A stretch of 64,000 nucleotides of DNA from Kitasatospora sp. MAP12-44 (GCF_029892095.1 NZ_JARZAE010000004.1:7378001-7442000), one strand, 5' to 3'; counted from the first letter of the stretch, positions 53,897 to 63,002 are shown. Numbers and translations are program-made. Notes: generated from the sequence alone by a model not told the origin.

Positions 53897-54789
53897 CCGC
53901 GATCACAACGGAGTCGGTGGCGGCCGAGGCCGCCTCGCCCGGCAAGCCGGTGGTCGCGCTGGACGGCGTGGCCGTCCAGGTGGGCGGCCGCATGCTCTGG
54001 TCGGGAGTCGATCTGACCGTCGGCGAAGGGGAGTTCACCGCCGTGCTCGGCCCCAACGGGGTCGGCAAGTCCACCATGGTCAAGCTGCTGCTCGGGATGG
54101 TGCCCGCCGCGGCCGGCCAGGTCCGGGTACTCGGCGCCGCGCCCGGTCAGGGCAATCCGCAGGTCGGCTACCTGCCGCAGCGCCGCAGCTTCGACGCCGG
54201 CCTGCGGATCCGCGGCACCGACGTGGTGCGGCTCGGCCTGGACGGCGACCGCTGGGGCGTGCCGCTGCCCGGCCTGCGCTCGGCCCGCCGCAAGGCCGCG
54301 GCCGCCCGCGTCGAGGAGGTGATCGAGCTGGTCGGCGCGAGCGCCTACGCCCACCGCCCGATCGGCCAGTGCTCCGGCGGCGAGCAGCAGCGCCTGCTGA
54401 TCGCCCAGGCGCTGGTGCGCCGCCCCCGGCTGCTGCTGCTCGACGAGCCGCTGGACAGCCTCGACCTGCCCAACCAGAGCGCCGTGGCGGCCCTGCTCGG
54501 ACGGATCTGCCACCAGGAGGGGGTGGCCGTGCTGATGGTCGCCCACGACGTCAACCCGATCCTGCACCACCTGGACCGCGTGGTGTACATCGCCGAGGGC
54601 GGCGCGGTCAGCGGCACCCCCGCCGAGGTGATCACCTCGCAGACGCTGACCCGGCTCTACCGCACCCCGGTCGAGGTGCTGCGCACCTCCGACGGCCGGC
54701 TCGTGGTGGTCGGCCAGCCGGAGGCGCCGGCCGTGCACAGCGACCGGCACCCGGCCGCCGCGCCCGGAGGCGACCGTGCTGCTCGCTGA
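53893..54789 (+). CDS. znuC: Zinc ABC transporter ATPase
   Basis: 298 residues. Walker A LGPNGVGKST, signature CSGGEQQRLLIAQAL and Walker B LLLLDEPLDSLD define an ABC importer ATPase of the ZnuC type. GTG overlaps the znuA stop, and the gene runs into the permease start (14-nt overlap). The C-terminal ~40 residues, Pro/His-rich (PAVHSDRHPAAAP), are an extension; His there might sense zinc. Confidence 0.92.
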   Translation: MTAITTESVAAEAASPGKPVVALDGVAVQVGGRMLWSGVDLTVGEGEFTAVLGPNGVGKSTMVKLLLGMVPAAAGQVRVLGAAPGQGNPQVGYLPQRRSFDAGLRIRGTDVVRLGLDGDRWGVPLPGLRSARRKAAAARVEEVIELVGASAYAHRPIGQCSGGEQQRLLIAQALVRRPRLLLLDEPLDSLDLPNQSAVAALLGRICHQEGVAVLMVAHDVNPILHHLDRVVYIAEGGAVSGTPAEVITSQTLTRLYRTPVEVLRTSDGRLVVVGQPEAPAVHSDRHPAAAPGGDRAAR

Positions 54790-55693
54790 CGCCTCCTCAC
54801 CGGTCTTCTCCTGGAACCTGCTCGCCGACTTCCAGGAGATCTGGTCCTACCCCTTCATGGTCAACGCCTTCCGGGCCGGCGCGGTCGTCGCGGTGGTCTC
54901 CGCGGCGGTCGGCTGGTTCATGGTGCTGCGCCGGCAGACCTTCGCCGGGCACACGCTCTCGGTCGCGGCCTTCCCCGGCGCCTCGCTGGCCACCCTGATC
55001 GGGGTCAGCGCCACCTTCGGCTACTTCGGCTTCTGCGTGGCCGCCGCGCTGGTGATCGCCCTGCTGCGGCGCAAGGGCCGGGACAGCGGCGCCGAGGAGT
55101 CGGCCGTCACCGGGACCGTCCAGGCCTTCGCGCTGGCCTGCGGCTTCCTCTTCATCACGCTCTACAAGGGACTGCTCAGCGGTCCCGAGTCGCTGCTCTT
55201 CGGTAGCTTCCTCGGCATCACCACCGGCCAGGTGACGGTGCTCGCGGTGGTCGGCGCGGTGGTGCTCGCGGTGCTGGCGCTGATCGGGCGCCCGCTGCTG
55301 TTCGCCTCCGTCGACCCCGAGGTGGCCGCGGGCCGCGGCGTGCCGGTGCGGCTGCTGTCCACCGTCTTCCTGGTGCTGCTGGGCGCGGCGACCGCCGAGG
55401 CCGGGCAGATCACCGGCACCCTGCTGGTCTTCGCGCTGATGGTGATCCCCGCCGCCACCGCCCAGCAGCTCACCGCCCGGCCCGGGCTCAGCCTGCTGCT
55501 GGCGGTGCTGATCGGCCTGGGCTCCTGCTGGCTCGGCCTGATCGCCGCCTACTACCAGCCCTACCCGCTCGGCTTCTTCGTGACCGCCTTCGCCTTCGGC
55601 GGCTACCTGCTGGCCCACCTCGGCCGCGCCGTCCACGACCGACTGGGCCACGGCCGCAGCCGCGCGCCCCTGGCCCTGGGAGGCGCCGCATGA
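54776..55693 (+). CDS. Metal ABC transporter permease 1
   Basis: 305 residues, about eight to nine helices (WSYPFMVNAFRAGAVVAVVSAAVGWFMVLR, FAGHTLSVAAFPGASLATLIG). It belongs to the ABC-3/ZnuB family. It overlaps znuC and the next permease, so the two permeases probably form a heterodimer around one ATPase pair. Confidence 0.9.
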   Translation: MLLADASSPVFSWNLLADFQEIWSYPFMVNAFRAGAVVAVVSAAVGWFMVLRRQTFAGHTLSVAAFPGASLATLIGVSATFGYFGFCVAAALVIALLRRKGRDSGAEESAVTGTVQAFALACGFLFITLYKGLLSGPESLLFGSFLGITTGQVTVLAVVGAVVLAVLALIGRPLLFASVDPEVAAGRGVPVRLLSTVFLVLLGAATAEAGQITGTLLVFALMVIPAATAQQLTARPGLSLLLAVLIGLGSCWLGLIAAYYQPYPLGFFVTAFAFGGYLLAHLGRAVHDRLGHGRSRAPLALGGAA

Positions 55694-56535
55694 ACACCCT
55701 GACCCAGCCGTTCTTCCAGCACGCCCTGCTGGCCGGCACCGCGATCGCGCTGGCGGCCGGCCTGGTCGGCTACTTCCTGGTGCTGCGCGCGCAGATCTTC
55801 ACCGGCGACGCGCTCAGCCACGTCGCCTTCACCGGCGCGATGGCCGCCCTGGCCGGCGGCTACGACCTGCGGCTCGGGCTCTTCGCGGCCACCGTCGGCG
55901 GCGGACTGCTGCTGGGCGGCATCGGCCGCAAGGGCCGTCCGGACGACGTGGCGATCGGCAGCGTCTTCGCCTGGATCCTGGGTCTGGGCGCGTTCTTCCT
56001 GACCATCTACACCACCTCGCGCAGCGCCGCCCAGGGCGGCGCGGGCACCAGCGTGCTGTTCGGCTCGATCTTCGGACTGAACGCCGACCAGACCCTGCTG
56101 GCCGTGCTGATCGCCGCCGCGGTCTGCGCCGCGCTGCTGCTGATCGCCCGGCCGCTGCTCTTCGCCACCCTGGACGAGGCGGTGGCCGCCGCCCGCGGGG
56201 TGCCGGTGCGGGCGCTCGGGCTCGGCTTCCTCGCGCTGGTGGGGGCGTGCGCGGGGGAGGCCACCCAGGCGGTCGGCTCGCTGCTGCTGCTCGGCCTGCT
56301 CGCGGCGCCCGCCGGGGCGGCGATCCGGCTCACCGACCGTCCGTTCCGGGCGCTCGGCCTGTCGGCGGGGCTCGCGGTGCTGGAGATGTGGGTCGGCCTG
56401 CTGCTGAGCGCCGAGGTGCCGACGCTGCCGCCCAGCTTCTCCATCATGGCCACCGCGACCGCGGTCTACGCCGCGACCTTCCTGGTCCGGCCCGCGCGGG
56501 CCGCCCGGCAGGGCCGCGCCGAGCTGCCGGCCTGA
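55690..56535 (+). CDS. Metal ABC transporter permease 2
   Basis: 281 residues of the ABC-3/ZnuB family, with YFLVLRAQIFTGDALSHVAFTGAMAAL and ARGVPVRALGLGFLALVGACAGEATQAVGSLL. It is similar in plan to permease 1 but not a recent duplicate. ATGA overlap with the previous gene. It completes a znuA-C-B-B operon; a heterodimeric membrane unit is inferred. Confidence 0.9.
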   Translation: MNTLTQPFFQHALLAGTAIALAAGLVGYFLVLRAQIFTGDALSHVAFTGAMAALAGGYDLRLGLFAATVGGGLLLGGIGRKGRPDDVAIGSVFAWILGLGAFFLTIYTTSRSAAQGGAGTSVLFGSIFGLNADQTLLAVLIAAAVCAALLLIARPLLFATLDEAVAAARGVPVRALGLGFLALVGACAGEATQAVGSLLLLGLLAAPAGAAIRLTDRPFRALGLSAGLAVLEMWVGLLLSAEVPTLPPSFSIMATATAVYAATFLVRPARAARQGRAELPA

Positions 56536-56668
56536 CCCGTACCTGACCCGTACCGCCGACCTGTGGCGGCGGCGGGCGGTTCGCCCGATCGGCAGGCTGC
56601 GGATGCCGTCCCCCGCCCATGACGGTTCACTCCTGGTAGGCGCAGTCCAGCCGACACCGAGGAGCGAG

Positions 56669-57988
56669 ATGAGCCAGTCCGTGGCGGGCGGGAACCCGCT
56701 CGACTGGTCGCTGACCGAAGGTGTCATACCCGTCCTGATCGTCCTGGCGGGCCTCGGCTCGCTCACCGCCCTGCTGCTGTCGCGCGACCCGCAGTGGTGG
56801 ACCCGCCGGTTCCCGGCCGCGGTGCTGCTGACGGTGGGCGTGAGCATCCTGCTGGTCTTCTGGATCGACTACTGGTGGCAGCCGTTCTCCGGGCCGCTGC
56901 CGCGCAAGGTGTGGTTCTGGATCGGCCTCGGGGTCCTGGCGGTGACCCTGGCCGCCTTCCGGATGCCCGGGCTGCGCTGGCGCGGGCGGGGCGGCGCGCT
57001 CTGCGCCGCGGTGCTGGTCCTGGTGATGTCGAGCAACGAGGTCAACCGGCACTTCGACCAGTACCCGACGCTGCGGGTGCTGTTCGCGCCCTGGCTGCAG
57101 AAGACCACCGCGCTGCCGGCCGGCAGCGTGCCGGGCGCCGTCGGCGCGCCGCCCGGCCAGGTCCTCGCCGAGGTCTGGCACGCGCCGCCCGCACTGCCCG
57201 CCAAGGGCACCGTGTCGACCTCGCCGATCCCCGGCCTGATCTCGGGCTTCCACCCGCGCGGCGCCTATGTCTACCTGCCGCCCGCCTACCAGACCACCCC
57301 GCGCGCGCTGCTGCCCGTCCTGGTGCTGATGGCCGGGCAGCCCGGCAGCCCGCTCGACTGGATCACCACCGGCAACGTGCCCGGCGCGATGGACGCCTTC
57401 GCCGCCGAACACCAGGGCCTGGCGCCGGTCGTGGTGATCGTCGACCCGATCGGCTCCGACTTCAGCAACACCCTGTGCATGAACTCCAGGATCGCCCAGG
57501 CGCAGACCTACCTGGCCGAGGACGTGCCGAACTGGATCCGCACCCACCTGCAGGTCGCCACCGGCCGCGGGCACTGGGCGATCGGCGGCCTCTCGCTCGG
57601 CGGCACCTGCTCGCTGCAACTCGCCGTCAACGCACCGCAGGTGTACGGCTCGTTCCTGGACATCTCCGGCCAGGACGAGCCGACCCTGGGCAGCCACCGC
57701 AAGACGGTGGACGAGGCCTTCGGCGGCGACGAGGCCGCCTTCGACGCGGTGGACCCGCTGCATGTGATGGCCCGGGAGCGGTTCCCCGACACCGCCGCCT
57801 CCTTCGTGGTCGGCGCCGGAGACCGGGAGTACCGGCCGCAGCAGGCCAAGGTCTACGCGGCGGCGGTCGCCGCCGGCATGCGGGCCAGGGCCGCGACGCT
57901 GCCCGGCGGGCACGACTGGACGGTCTTCCGGCCCGCTCTCGCGCAGAACATCCCGTGGCTGGCCCAGCAGACAGGACTGACCCGATGA
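56669..57988 (+). CDS. Membrane-anchored esterase D / antigen-85-type alpha/beta hydrolase
   Basis: 439 residues. Three or four N-terminal helices (IPVLIVLAGLGSLTALLL, FPAAVLLTVGVSILLVFWIDYW, WIGLGVLAVTLAA, LCAAVLVLVMSS) anchor the protein; the rest is extracytoplasmic. The serine nucleophile is in IGGLSLGGTCSLQ, the acid probably in VVGAGDREY, the His in PGGHDWTVF. GAGGAG precedes the ATG at 56669. It is linked through a micro-ORF to an MprF-like synthase, suggesting a lipid-related substrate. Role inferred. Confidence 0.83.
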   Translation: MSQSVAGGNPLDWSLTEGVIPVLIVLAGLGSLTALLLSRDPQWWTRRFPAAVLLTVGVSILLVFWIDYWWQPFSGPLPRKVWFWIGLGVLAVTLAAFRMPGLRWRGRGGALCAAVLVLVMSSNEVNRHFDQYPTLRVLFAPWLQKTTALPAGSVPGAVGAPPGQVLAEVWHAPPALPAKGTVSTSPIPGLISGFHPRGAYVYLPPAYQTTPRALLPVLVLMAGQPGSPLDWITTGNVPGAMDAFAAEHQGLAPVVVIVDPIGSDFSNTLCMNSRIAQAQTYLAEDVPNWIRTHLQVATGRGHWAIGGLSLGGTCSLQLAVNAPQVYGSFLDISGQDEPTLGSHRKTVDEAFGGDEAAFDAVDPLHVMARERFPDTAASFVVGAGDREYRPQQAKVYAAAVAAGMRARAATLPGGHDWTVFRPALAQNIPWLAQQTGLTR

Positions 57989-58029
57989 ACAGCCTGACGG
58001 TGACGCGCAGCCTGACGGTGACGCGATGA
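57985..58029 (+). CDS. 14-codon micro-ORF linking the esterase and MprF-like genes
   Basis: ATG at 57985 overlaps the esterase stop (ATGA); the product MNSLTVTRSLTVTR ends in TGA that overlaps the MprF-like ATG at 58026. The DNA is a tandem duplication of a 17-18 bp unit (CAGCCTGACGGTGACGCG). It may serve only to relay ribosomes between the two genes. Confidence 0.5.
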   Translation: MNSLTVTRSLTVTR

Positions 58030-60554
58030 ACAGCCCGACGGATCGCACCGACGCCGCCGTGCCGCTCGCGCCGGGGCCCGAGCGCGGCTACCGCTGGGTG
58101 CGCCAACTCGCGCTCCTGGCCGAGCCGGTGCTCAGCGCGCCGGTCACCCTGGTGCTGGTGGCCGCGCTCTGGATCATCGGCGCCGCCACCGGCTCGCTGC
58201 GCGCCCACCCGCCGCACCACGTACTGGACGACATCGGCGTGGGCATCAGCACCCTGGAGGCCGGGCACTGGTGGACCCCGGTCACCTCGCTCTTCTGGTG
58301 CTCGGGGATCGCCGCGTATGTGGCGTCCACCCTCCTGCTGCTGCTGATCGGCCCGCAGGCGGAGCGCCGGCTCGGCACCCCGCAGACGGCCTGGGTGCTG
58401 GTCGGCGGTCAGGTGGCCGGCACGCTGCTCGGCACCGGCCTGGTCCGGCTCGGCGTGGCGGCCGGCTCGGCCTGGACCGAGGACATCAAGGACCAGATCG
58501 CGGTCGGCCCCACCCCCGGGATCTTCGCGCTGGCCATGGTGCTGAGCTTCCGGCTCACCACACTCTGGAAGCGCCGGCTCCAACTCCTCGCGCTGCTCGT
58601 CCCGTTGGTGATGGTGCTGTACGTCGGCTACCTGTCCGGCGTGCAGCGGCTGGCCGGCGCGGTGGTCGGCCTGCTGGTCGGCGCCGCGCTCCACGGACGG
58701 CCAGGCGACCTGCGCCCGCACCGCTCCTCGCACAACGAGACCCGGGTGCTGGTGGCGCTGTGCGTGGCCGCCTCGGCGGTCGGTCCGCTGGTGGCCAGCC
58801 TCTACAAGAACGCCACCGGCCCGTTCAACGTCCTGGGGGATCTCTACTTCTCGCAGGCGCCCACCGGCGAGGACATCCGCGCCGCCTGCGAGACCTCGGC
58901 GCAGGAGTGCGCGCGGGCGCACTCGACCCAGCAGTTCTTCAACTCGCCGGGCCTGCTGATGGGCATCCTGATCCCGGTGCTGCTCTTCGTGCTGGCCGAG
59001 GGGCTGCGCCGGGGCCTGCGGCTGGCCTGGTGGATCACGGTCGCCGCGCAGGTGGGCTGGATGTCGCTGGTCGGCTGGGGGGTCAAGGACGCCTTCAGCG
59101 GCACCGACCGGGCCGATCCCACCTCCTATGTGCTGCAGATCTTCGGTGAGGCGCTGCTGCTGCCGGTGCTGATCCTGATGCTGCTGCTGCTCACCCAGGA
59201 CCGGTTCGGACTGCGGTTGCCGCGCCGGGCGGTGATCCTGCTGGCCGTGGTGATCGGCGGCGCCTTCCTGCTCGCCTGCGCCGCGTACGTGGGGATCGGC
59301 TGGCTGCTGCGTGACCAGTACGAGCCGCCGGCCAGCCTCGCCAGGCTGCTGAAGGGCCTGCCCGCGGAGTTCCTGCCGCCCGCCTACAACGACCTGCTGC
59401 CGGCCTATCCGGTGCCCTCCGGCGGCGCCGGCCGGGCGCTGGAGGACTACTGCGGGCTGCTGTTCTGGGTGGTGGCGCTGACGGCGCTGCTGGTGGTGTT
59501 CCGCCGGCCGTGGGTGCATGTGGACGCGGCCGCCGCCGCGCGCGCTCGGGCCCTGCTGGAGCGGCACGGCGGCTCGACGCTGTCGTTCATCTCGACCTGG
59601 GACGGCAACCACTACTGGTTCGACGAGCGCGGTGAGGCGGGCGTGGCGTACCGGGTGTTCGCGACGGTGGCGCTGACCACGGGGGATCCGTTCGGGGAGC
59701 CGGCGGCGTGCGAGCGGGCGGTGGCGGGGTTCGCCGCGTACTGCGACGCGCGCGGGTGGACGCCGTGCTTCTACAGCGTGACGGCGCAGACCCGGGGCAG
59801 GGCGGTGGCGCTCGGGTGGCGGTCGCTGCAGGTGGCGGAGGACACCGTGGTGGCGCTGCCGGAGCTGGCGTTCACCGGCAAGAAGTGGCAGGACATCCGC
59901 ACCTCGCTGAACAAGGCCAAGAAGGAGGGGATCACCGCGCAGTGGTGGACCTGGGGGAAGGCGCCGCTGGTGATCCAGGACCAGGTGCGGTCCATCTCGG
60001 AGGAGTGGGTATCCGACAAGGGACTCCCCGAAATGGGCTTCACCCTGGGCGGGTTGGAGGAGCTGGACGATCCGGCGGTGCGGATGCTGGTGGCGGTGGA
60101 CGAGGACCGCACGGTGCACGGGCTGACCAGCTGGATGCCGGTCTACCGGGAGGGTGAACCGGTGGGGTGGACGCTGGACTTCATGCGGCGCTCGGACGGC
60201 GCGTTCCGCGGGGTGATGGAGTTCCTGATCGCCTCGGCCGCGCTGGGATTCAAGGAGGAGGGGGCGCTGTTCCTCAGCCTGTCGGGCGCGCCGCTGGCCC
60301 GCGCCGACCAGGGCGAGGTGGGGACGGCGTTGCAGCGGATGCTGGACTGGATGGGGCGCACGCTGGAGCCGGTGTACGGGTTCCGCTCGCTGCTGGCGTT
60401 CAAGTCGAAGTTCCAGCCGGAGTACCGCCCGATGTACATGGTGTACCCGGACCCGGCGGCGTTGGCGAGCATCACCCGGGCGATCGGCAAGGCATACCTA
60501 CCACATCTGACGCCAAGTCAGGGCATGCGCCTGATGCGCAAGTTGTCGTCCTAG
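58026..60554 (+). CDS. MprF/LysX-like aminoacyl-phosphatidylglycerol synthase with rhomboid-like membrane part
   Basis: 842 residues. The N-terminal ~470 residues hold 10 or so helices whose first part resembles a rhomboid (GPQAERRLGTPQTAWVLVGGQVAGTLLG), but GPTPGIFALAM has Pro where a rhomboid serine would be, so protease action is unlikely. The C-terminal half is the DUF2156/LPG synthase GNAT-like domain (STWDGNHYWFDERGEAGVAYRVFATVALTTGDPFGEP, TGKKWQDIRTSLNKAKKEG, GFRSLLAFKSKFQPEYRPMYMVY). It probably transfers an aminoacyl group from tRNA to phosphatidylglycerol. No tRNA synthetase domain is attached. Confidence 0.82.
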   Translation: MNSPTDRTDAAVPLAPGPERGYRWVRQLALLAEPVLSAPVTLVLVAALWIIGAATGSLRAHPPHHVLDDIGVGISTLEAGHWWTPVTSLFWCSGIAAYVASTLLLLLIGPQAERRLGTPQTAWVLVGGQVAGTLLGTGLVRLGVAAGSAWTEDIKDQIAVGPTPGIFALAMVLSFRLTTLWKRRLQLLALLVPLVMVLYVGYLSGVQRLAGAVVGLLVGAALHGRPGDLRPHRSSHNETRVLVALCVAASAVGPLVASLYKNATGPFNVLGDLYFSQAPTGEDIRAACETSAQECARAHSTQQFFNSPGLLMGILIPVLLFVLAEGLRRGLRLAWWITVAAQVGWMSLVGWGVKDAFSGTDRADPTSYVLQIFGEALLLPVLILMLLLLTQDRFGLRLPRRAVILLAVVIGGAFLLACAAYVGIGWLLRDQYEPPASLARLLKGLPAEFLPPAYNDLLPAYPVPSGGAGRALEDYCGLLFWVVALTALLVVFRRPWVHVDAAAAARARALLERHGGSTLSFISTWDGNHYWFDERGEAGVAYRVFATVALTTGDPFGEPAACERAVAGFAAYCDARGWTPCFYSVTAQTRGRAVALGWRSLQVAEDTVVALPELAFTGKKWQDIRTSLNKAKKEGITAQWWTWGKAPLVIQDQVRSISEEWVSDKGLPEMGFTLGGLEELDDPAVRMLVAVDEDRTVHGLTSWMPVYREGEPVGWTLDFMRRSDGAFRGVMEFLIASAALGFKEEGALFLSLSGAPLARADQGEVGTALQRMLDWMGRTLEPVYGFRSLLAFKSKFQPEYRPMYMVYPDPAALASITRAIGKAYLPHLTPSQGMRLMRKLSS

Positions 60555-60713
60555 CTCCAGCTCCCGGATTCACCACGGGGGACTGCCGGTAAATGGCGCT
60601 GAGCTGCCGGTGGGTAGATACGATACGAGTACCGAAGATGGGCGCGATCCACCTGCTGAGCTCCGCTGACAGCTGGGACCGCCACCGACTCTGAGGAGAA
60701 CGCGAACCAAGGA

Positions 60714-60780
60714 CCCGCCGCCTCCCTCAAGGCGGGGGACCCCCGCTCTCCCGGCTGGAAGGCCGGGTTCTCTGGGAGAT
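60714..60780 (+). promoter_or_regulatory. Hairpin-rich leader of the ABC exporter
   Basis: Two stems lie just before the start: CCCGCC...GGCGGG (60714-60736) and CCCGGC...GCCGGG (60750-60767), the latter only a few nt from the GGGAG ribosome site. They might act as an attenuator or translational control. Upstream, GATACGATACG (about 60614-60624) is a small direct repeat. Confidence 0.4.
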
Positions 60781-60785
60781 GAAGG

Positions 60786-61753
60786 ATGAGTGAGGATCAA
60801 CCAGCGGCGTCGAGTGCGTTGGCCGTGGACTTCCGCGCGGTCTCCAAGCACTTCGGGCCGGTGAAGGCGGTGGACGAGCTCAGCCTGCAACTGCCGCAGG
60901 GGCGGACGATCGCGCTGCTCGGCCCCAACGGCGCGGGCAAGTCGACCTCGATCGACATGCTGCTCGGACTTCGCAAGCCCACCGGCGGCACCGTACGGGT
61001 GCTCGGCGGGACGCCGCGCGAGGCCGTGAACGCCGGACGGATCGGGGTGATGCTGCAATCCGGCGGCCTGATGCGGGAGGTGACGGTCCGTGAGTTCCTG
61101 TCACTGATCATCCGGTTGCACCCCAAGCCGCTGGATATCGAGGAACTGCTCTCCCGGGCCAACATCGCCGACATCGCCGACCGCAAGGTCGACAAGCTCT
61201 CCGGCGGCCAGACCCAGCGGGTGCGCTTCGCGGTGTCGATCGCGGGCGAGAACGACCTGCTGGTGCTGGATGAGCCGACCACCGGCATGGACGTGGAGAA
61301 CCGGCAGATCTTCTGGAACGCGATGAAGGCCGAGGCCCGCCGCGGCAAGACCATCCTCTTCGCCACCCACTACCTGGAGGAGGCCGACCAGGTCGCCGAC
61401 CTGGTGGTCGTGATCAACAAGGGCCGGCTGCTCGCGGAGGGCACCGCCGCCGAGATCAAGGCGATGGCCGGCTTCCGCCGGCTGGCCTTCCGGCTGCCGG
61501 CGTCGGTGAGCAGGAGCTGCTGAGCCTGCCCGGGGTCCGCTCGCTGGACGTCTCCGGCGGCCTGGTGCGGATCCAGACCTCGGACTCCGACGCCACGCTC
61601 TACGGACTGCTGGACGCCGGGCACCGGCCCACCGAGATCGAGGTGACCGCGCTCGGCCTGGAACAGGCCTTCATCGCCATCACCGAGCAGGACAACGAGC
61701 AGGACAACGAGCAGGACAGCGAGCAGGGGCCGAACGTAGGGGGGATCGGATGA
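60786..61753 (+). CDS. ABC-2 type exporter ATPase (one-base frameshift)
   Basis: About 322 residues after correction. Walker A LLGPNGAGKSTS, signature KLSGGQTQRVRFAVSIAGE, Walker B LLVLDEPTTGMDVENRQIFW and the H-loop FATHYLEEADQ are those of DrrA/antibiotic exporter ATPases. At 61497-61498 one C is missing: the frame ends in LPASVSRSC while the other frame continues GVGEQELLSLPGVRSLDV through the DUF4162-type tail to 61753, overlapping the permease start. The tail ends with three 12-bp repeats encoding EQDN. If the indel were real, the core ATPase would still be present but the C-terminal domain lost. Confidence 0.85.
61685..61726 (+). repeat. 12-bp tandem repeat encoding EQDN
   Basis: GAGCAGGACAAC occurs three and a half times (the third with an A to G change), giving EQDNEQDNEQDSEQ near the end of the ABC ATPase. 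Copy number may vary between strains. Confidence 0.85.
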
Positions 61754-62481
61754 ACGGCGTGTGGGCGCTGGCCCGGCTGGAGATCCTGCGGGTGTTCCGC
61801 AACCGGCGGGTGCTGTTCTTCTCGGTGCTCTATCCGACGCTGCTCTTCGTGGTGATCGGCGGCAGCGCGAAGGGCACCATCGGCGACGTCCCGGTGCGCA
61901 ACTACTACATGGTCGCGATGGCCCTGTTCGGCGCGCTGGGCGCGGCGCTGATGAACAACGCGCAGAAGATCGCCCAGGAGCGCAGCGACGGCTGGATCAA
62001 GCAGCTCAAGCTGACCACCCTGCCGGGCAACGGCTACGTGGTGGCGAAGATCGCCTCGGCGGCGATGGTCACGCTGCCCGCCATCGTGGTGGTCTTCGTG
62101 GTCGGCGGCGTGATGGGGGTGCACCTGTCGGCCGCGGTCTGGGTGGAGGCCACGCTGATCATCTGGTTCGCCTCGTTCGCCTTCACCGCGCTGGGCATCG
62201 CGATCGGCTATGCGATTCCGCAGGACAGCGTGCAGCTGATCTCGATGATCACGTACTTCGTGATGGCGATCCTGGGCGGGCTCTGGTTCACCCTCGGCAG
62301 CGGGGCGCTGGCCGACGTCGGCAAGGTGCTGCCCAGCTACTCGGCGCGTGACTACGTGATGCACCGGGTCAGTGGGCTGGACGGAAACGCCACCGACCTG
62401 GTGGTGATCGCCCTCTGGGTGGTGGGCGCGATCGCCTTCGCGGGCTACGTCTACCAGCGGGACGCCAAGATCGACGAGTGA
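61750..62481 (+). CDS. ABC-2 type exporter permease
   Basis: 243 residues with six membrane helices. The start MNGVWALARLEILRVFRNRRVLFFSVLYPTLLFVVIGG and LMNNAQKIAQERSDGWIKQLKLTTLPGNGYVVAKI are typical of DrrB/ABC2_membrane proteins. ATGA overlap with the ATPase. The pair probably exports a small molecule or acts in resistance; no substrate hint except the downstream ABM and GlxA genes. Confidence 0.88.
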   Translation: MNGVWALARLEILRVFRNRRVLFFSVLYPTLLFVVIGGSAKGTIGDVPVRNYYMVAMALFGALGAALMNNAQKIAQERSDGWIKQLKLTTLPGNGYVVAKIASAAMVTLPAIVVVFVVGGVMGVHLSAAVWVEATLIIWFASFAFTALGIAIGYAIPQDSVQLISMITYFVMAILGGLWFTLGSGALADVGKVLPSYSARDYVMHRVSGLDGNATDLVVIALWVVGAIAFAGYVYQRDAKIDE

Positions 62482-62492
62482 GCGGGGCTGGT

Positions 62493-62530
62493 CGCTGCGG
62501 GTCCCGTCCGGTCGGGCGGGACCCGCAGCG
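62493..62530. terminator. Bidirectional hairpin terminator
   Basis: CGCTGCGGGTCCCG (62493-62506) pairs perfectly with CGGGACCCGCAGCG (62517-62530), between convergent genes. Confidence 0.85.
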
Positions 62531-62535
62531 GGTGG

Positions 62536-62835
62536 TCAGCCGCGCTTGACGGCCAGCAGGTCGACCTTCTTGATCTCGGGGGCGGCGGCGAGGTGGGTCG
62601 GCACGATCTCGAGCAGGGCGTTGGCGATCCGGCCGTTCAGGTGCGCCTCGCGGCCGTCCTCGCCGTCAAAGGTGTCGAAGACGCCGAACACCGTCTCGCT
62701 CTCCCGGAACGCGAACCAGCTGACCGTCAGCTCCTCCTGCTCGGCGAGCGTCAGCGCGCTCCGCAGCAGGGCGGCCACCGCCTCGGCGTGCTCGGGCTTG
62801 GCCTCGATCCGGACCCGCAGACCGATCTTCGACAT
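62536..62835 (-). CDS. Antibiotic biosynthesis monooxygenase (ABM)-fold protein
   Basis: 99 residues, one ABM domain: KIGLRVRIEAKPEHAEAVAALLRSALTLAEQEELTVSWFAFRESETVFGVFDTFDGEDGREAHLNGRIANALLE. These small dimers include cofactor-free monooxygenases and heme-degrading enzymes, but many have no known role. AAGGAGC precedes the ATG. It is divergent from the GlxA-type regulator across 167 bp, so it may be its target. Confidence 0.85.
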   Translation of the reverse strand: MSKIGLRVRIEAKPEHAEAVAALLRSALTLAEQEELTVSWFAFRESETVFGVFDTFDGEDGREAHLNGRIANALLEIVPTHLAAAPEIKKVDLLAVKRG

Positions 62836-63002
62836 GATGCGCTCCTTGCTGGTGGCTGTGCTGACTTGACGGCCGCTGGCCGCTCTGTCGCTGGTCACTC
62901 GGCTGGTGACCTGGGCCGGCGGGCTGCCGGCAGCTCCGAATCTAGGCCGCCGGCCGCCGTCGGCGAAGTGTCGTGACCGGCACATCCGATACCGTTTCCG
63001 AC

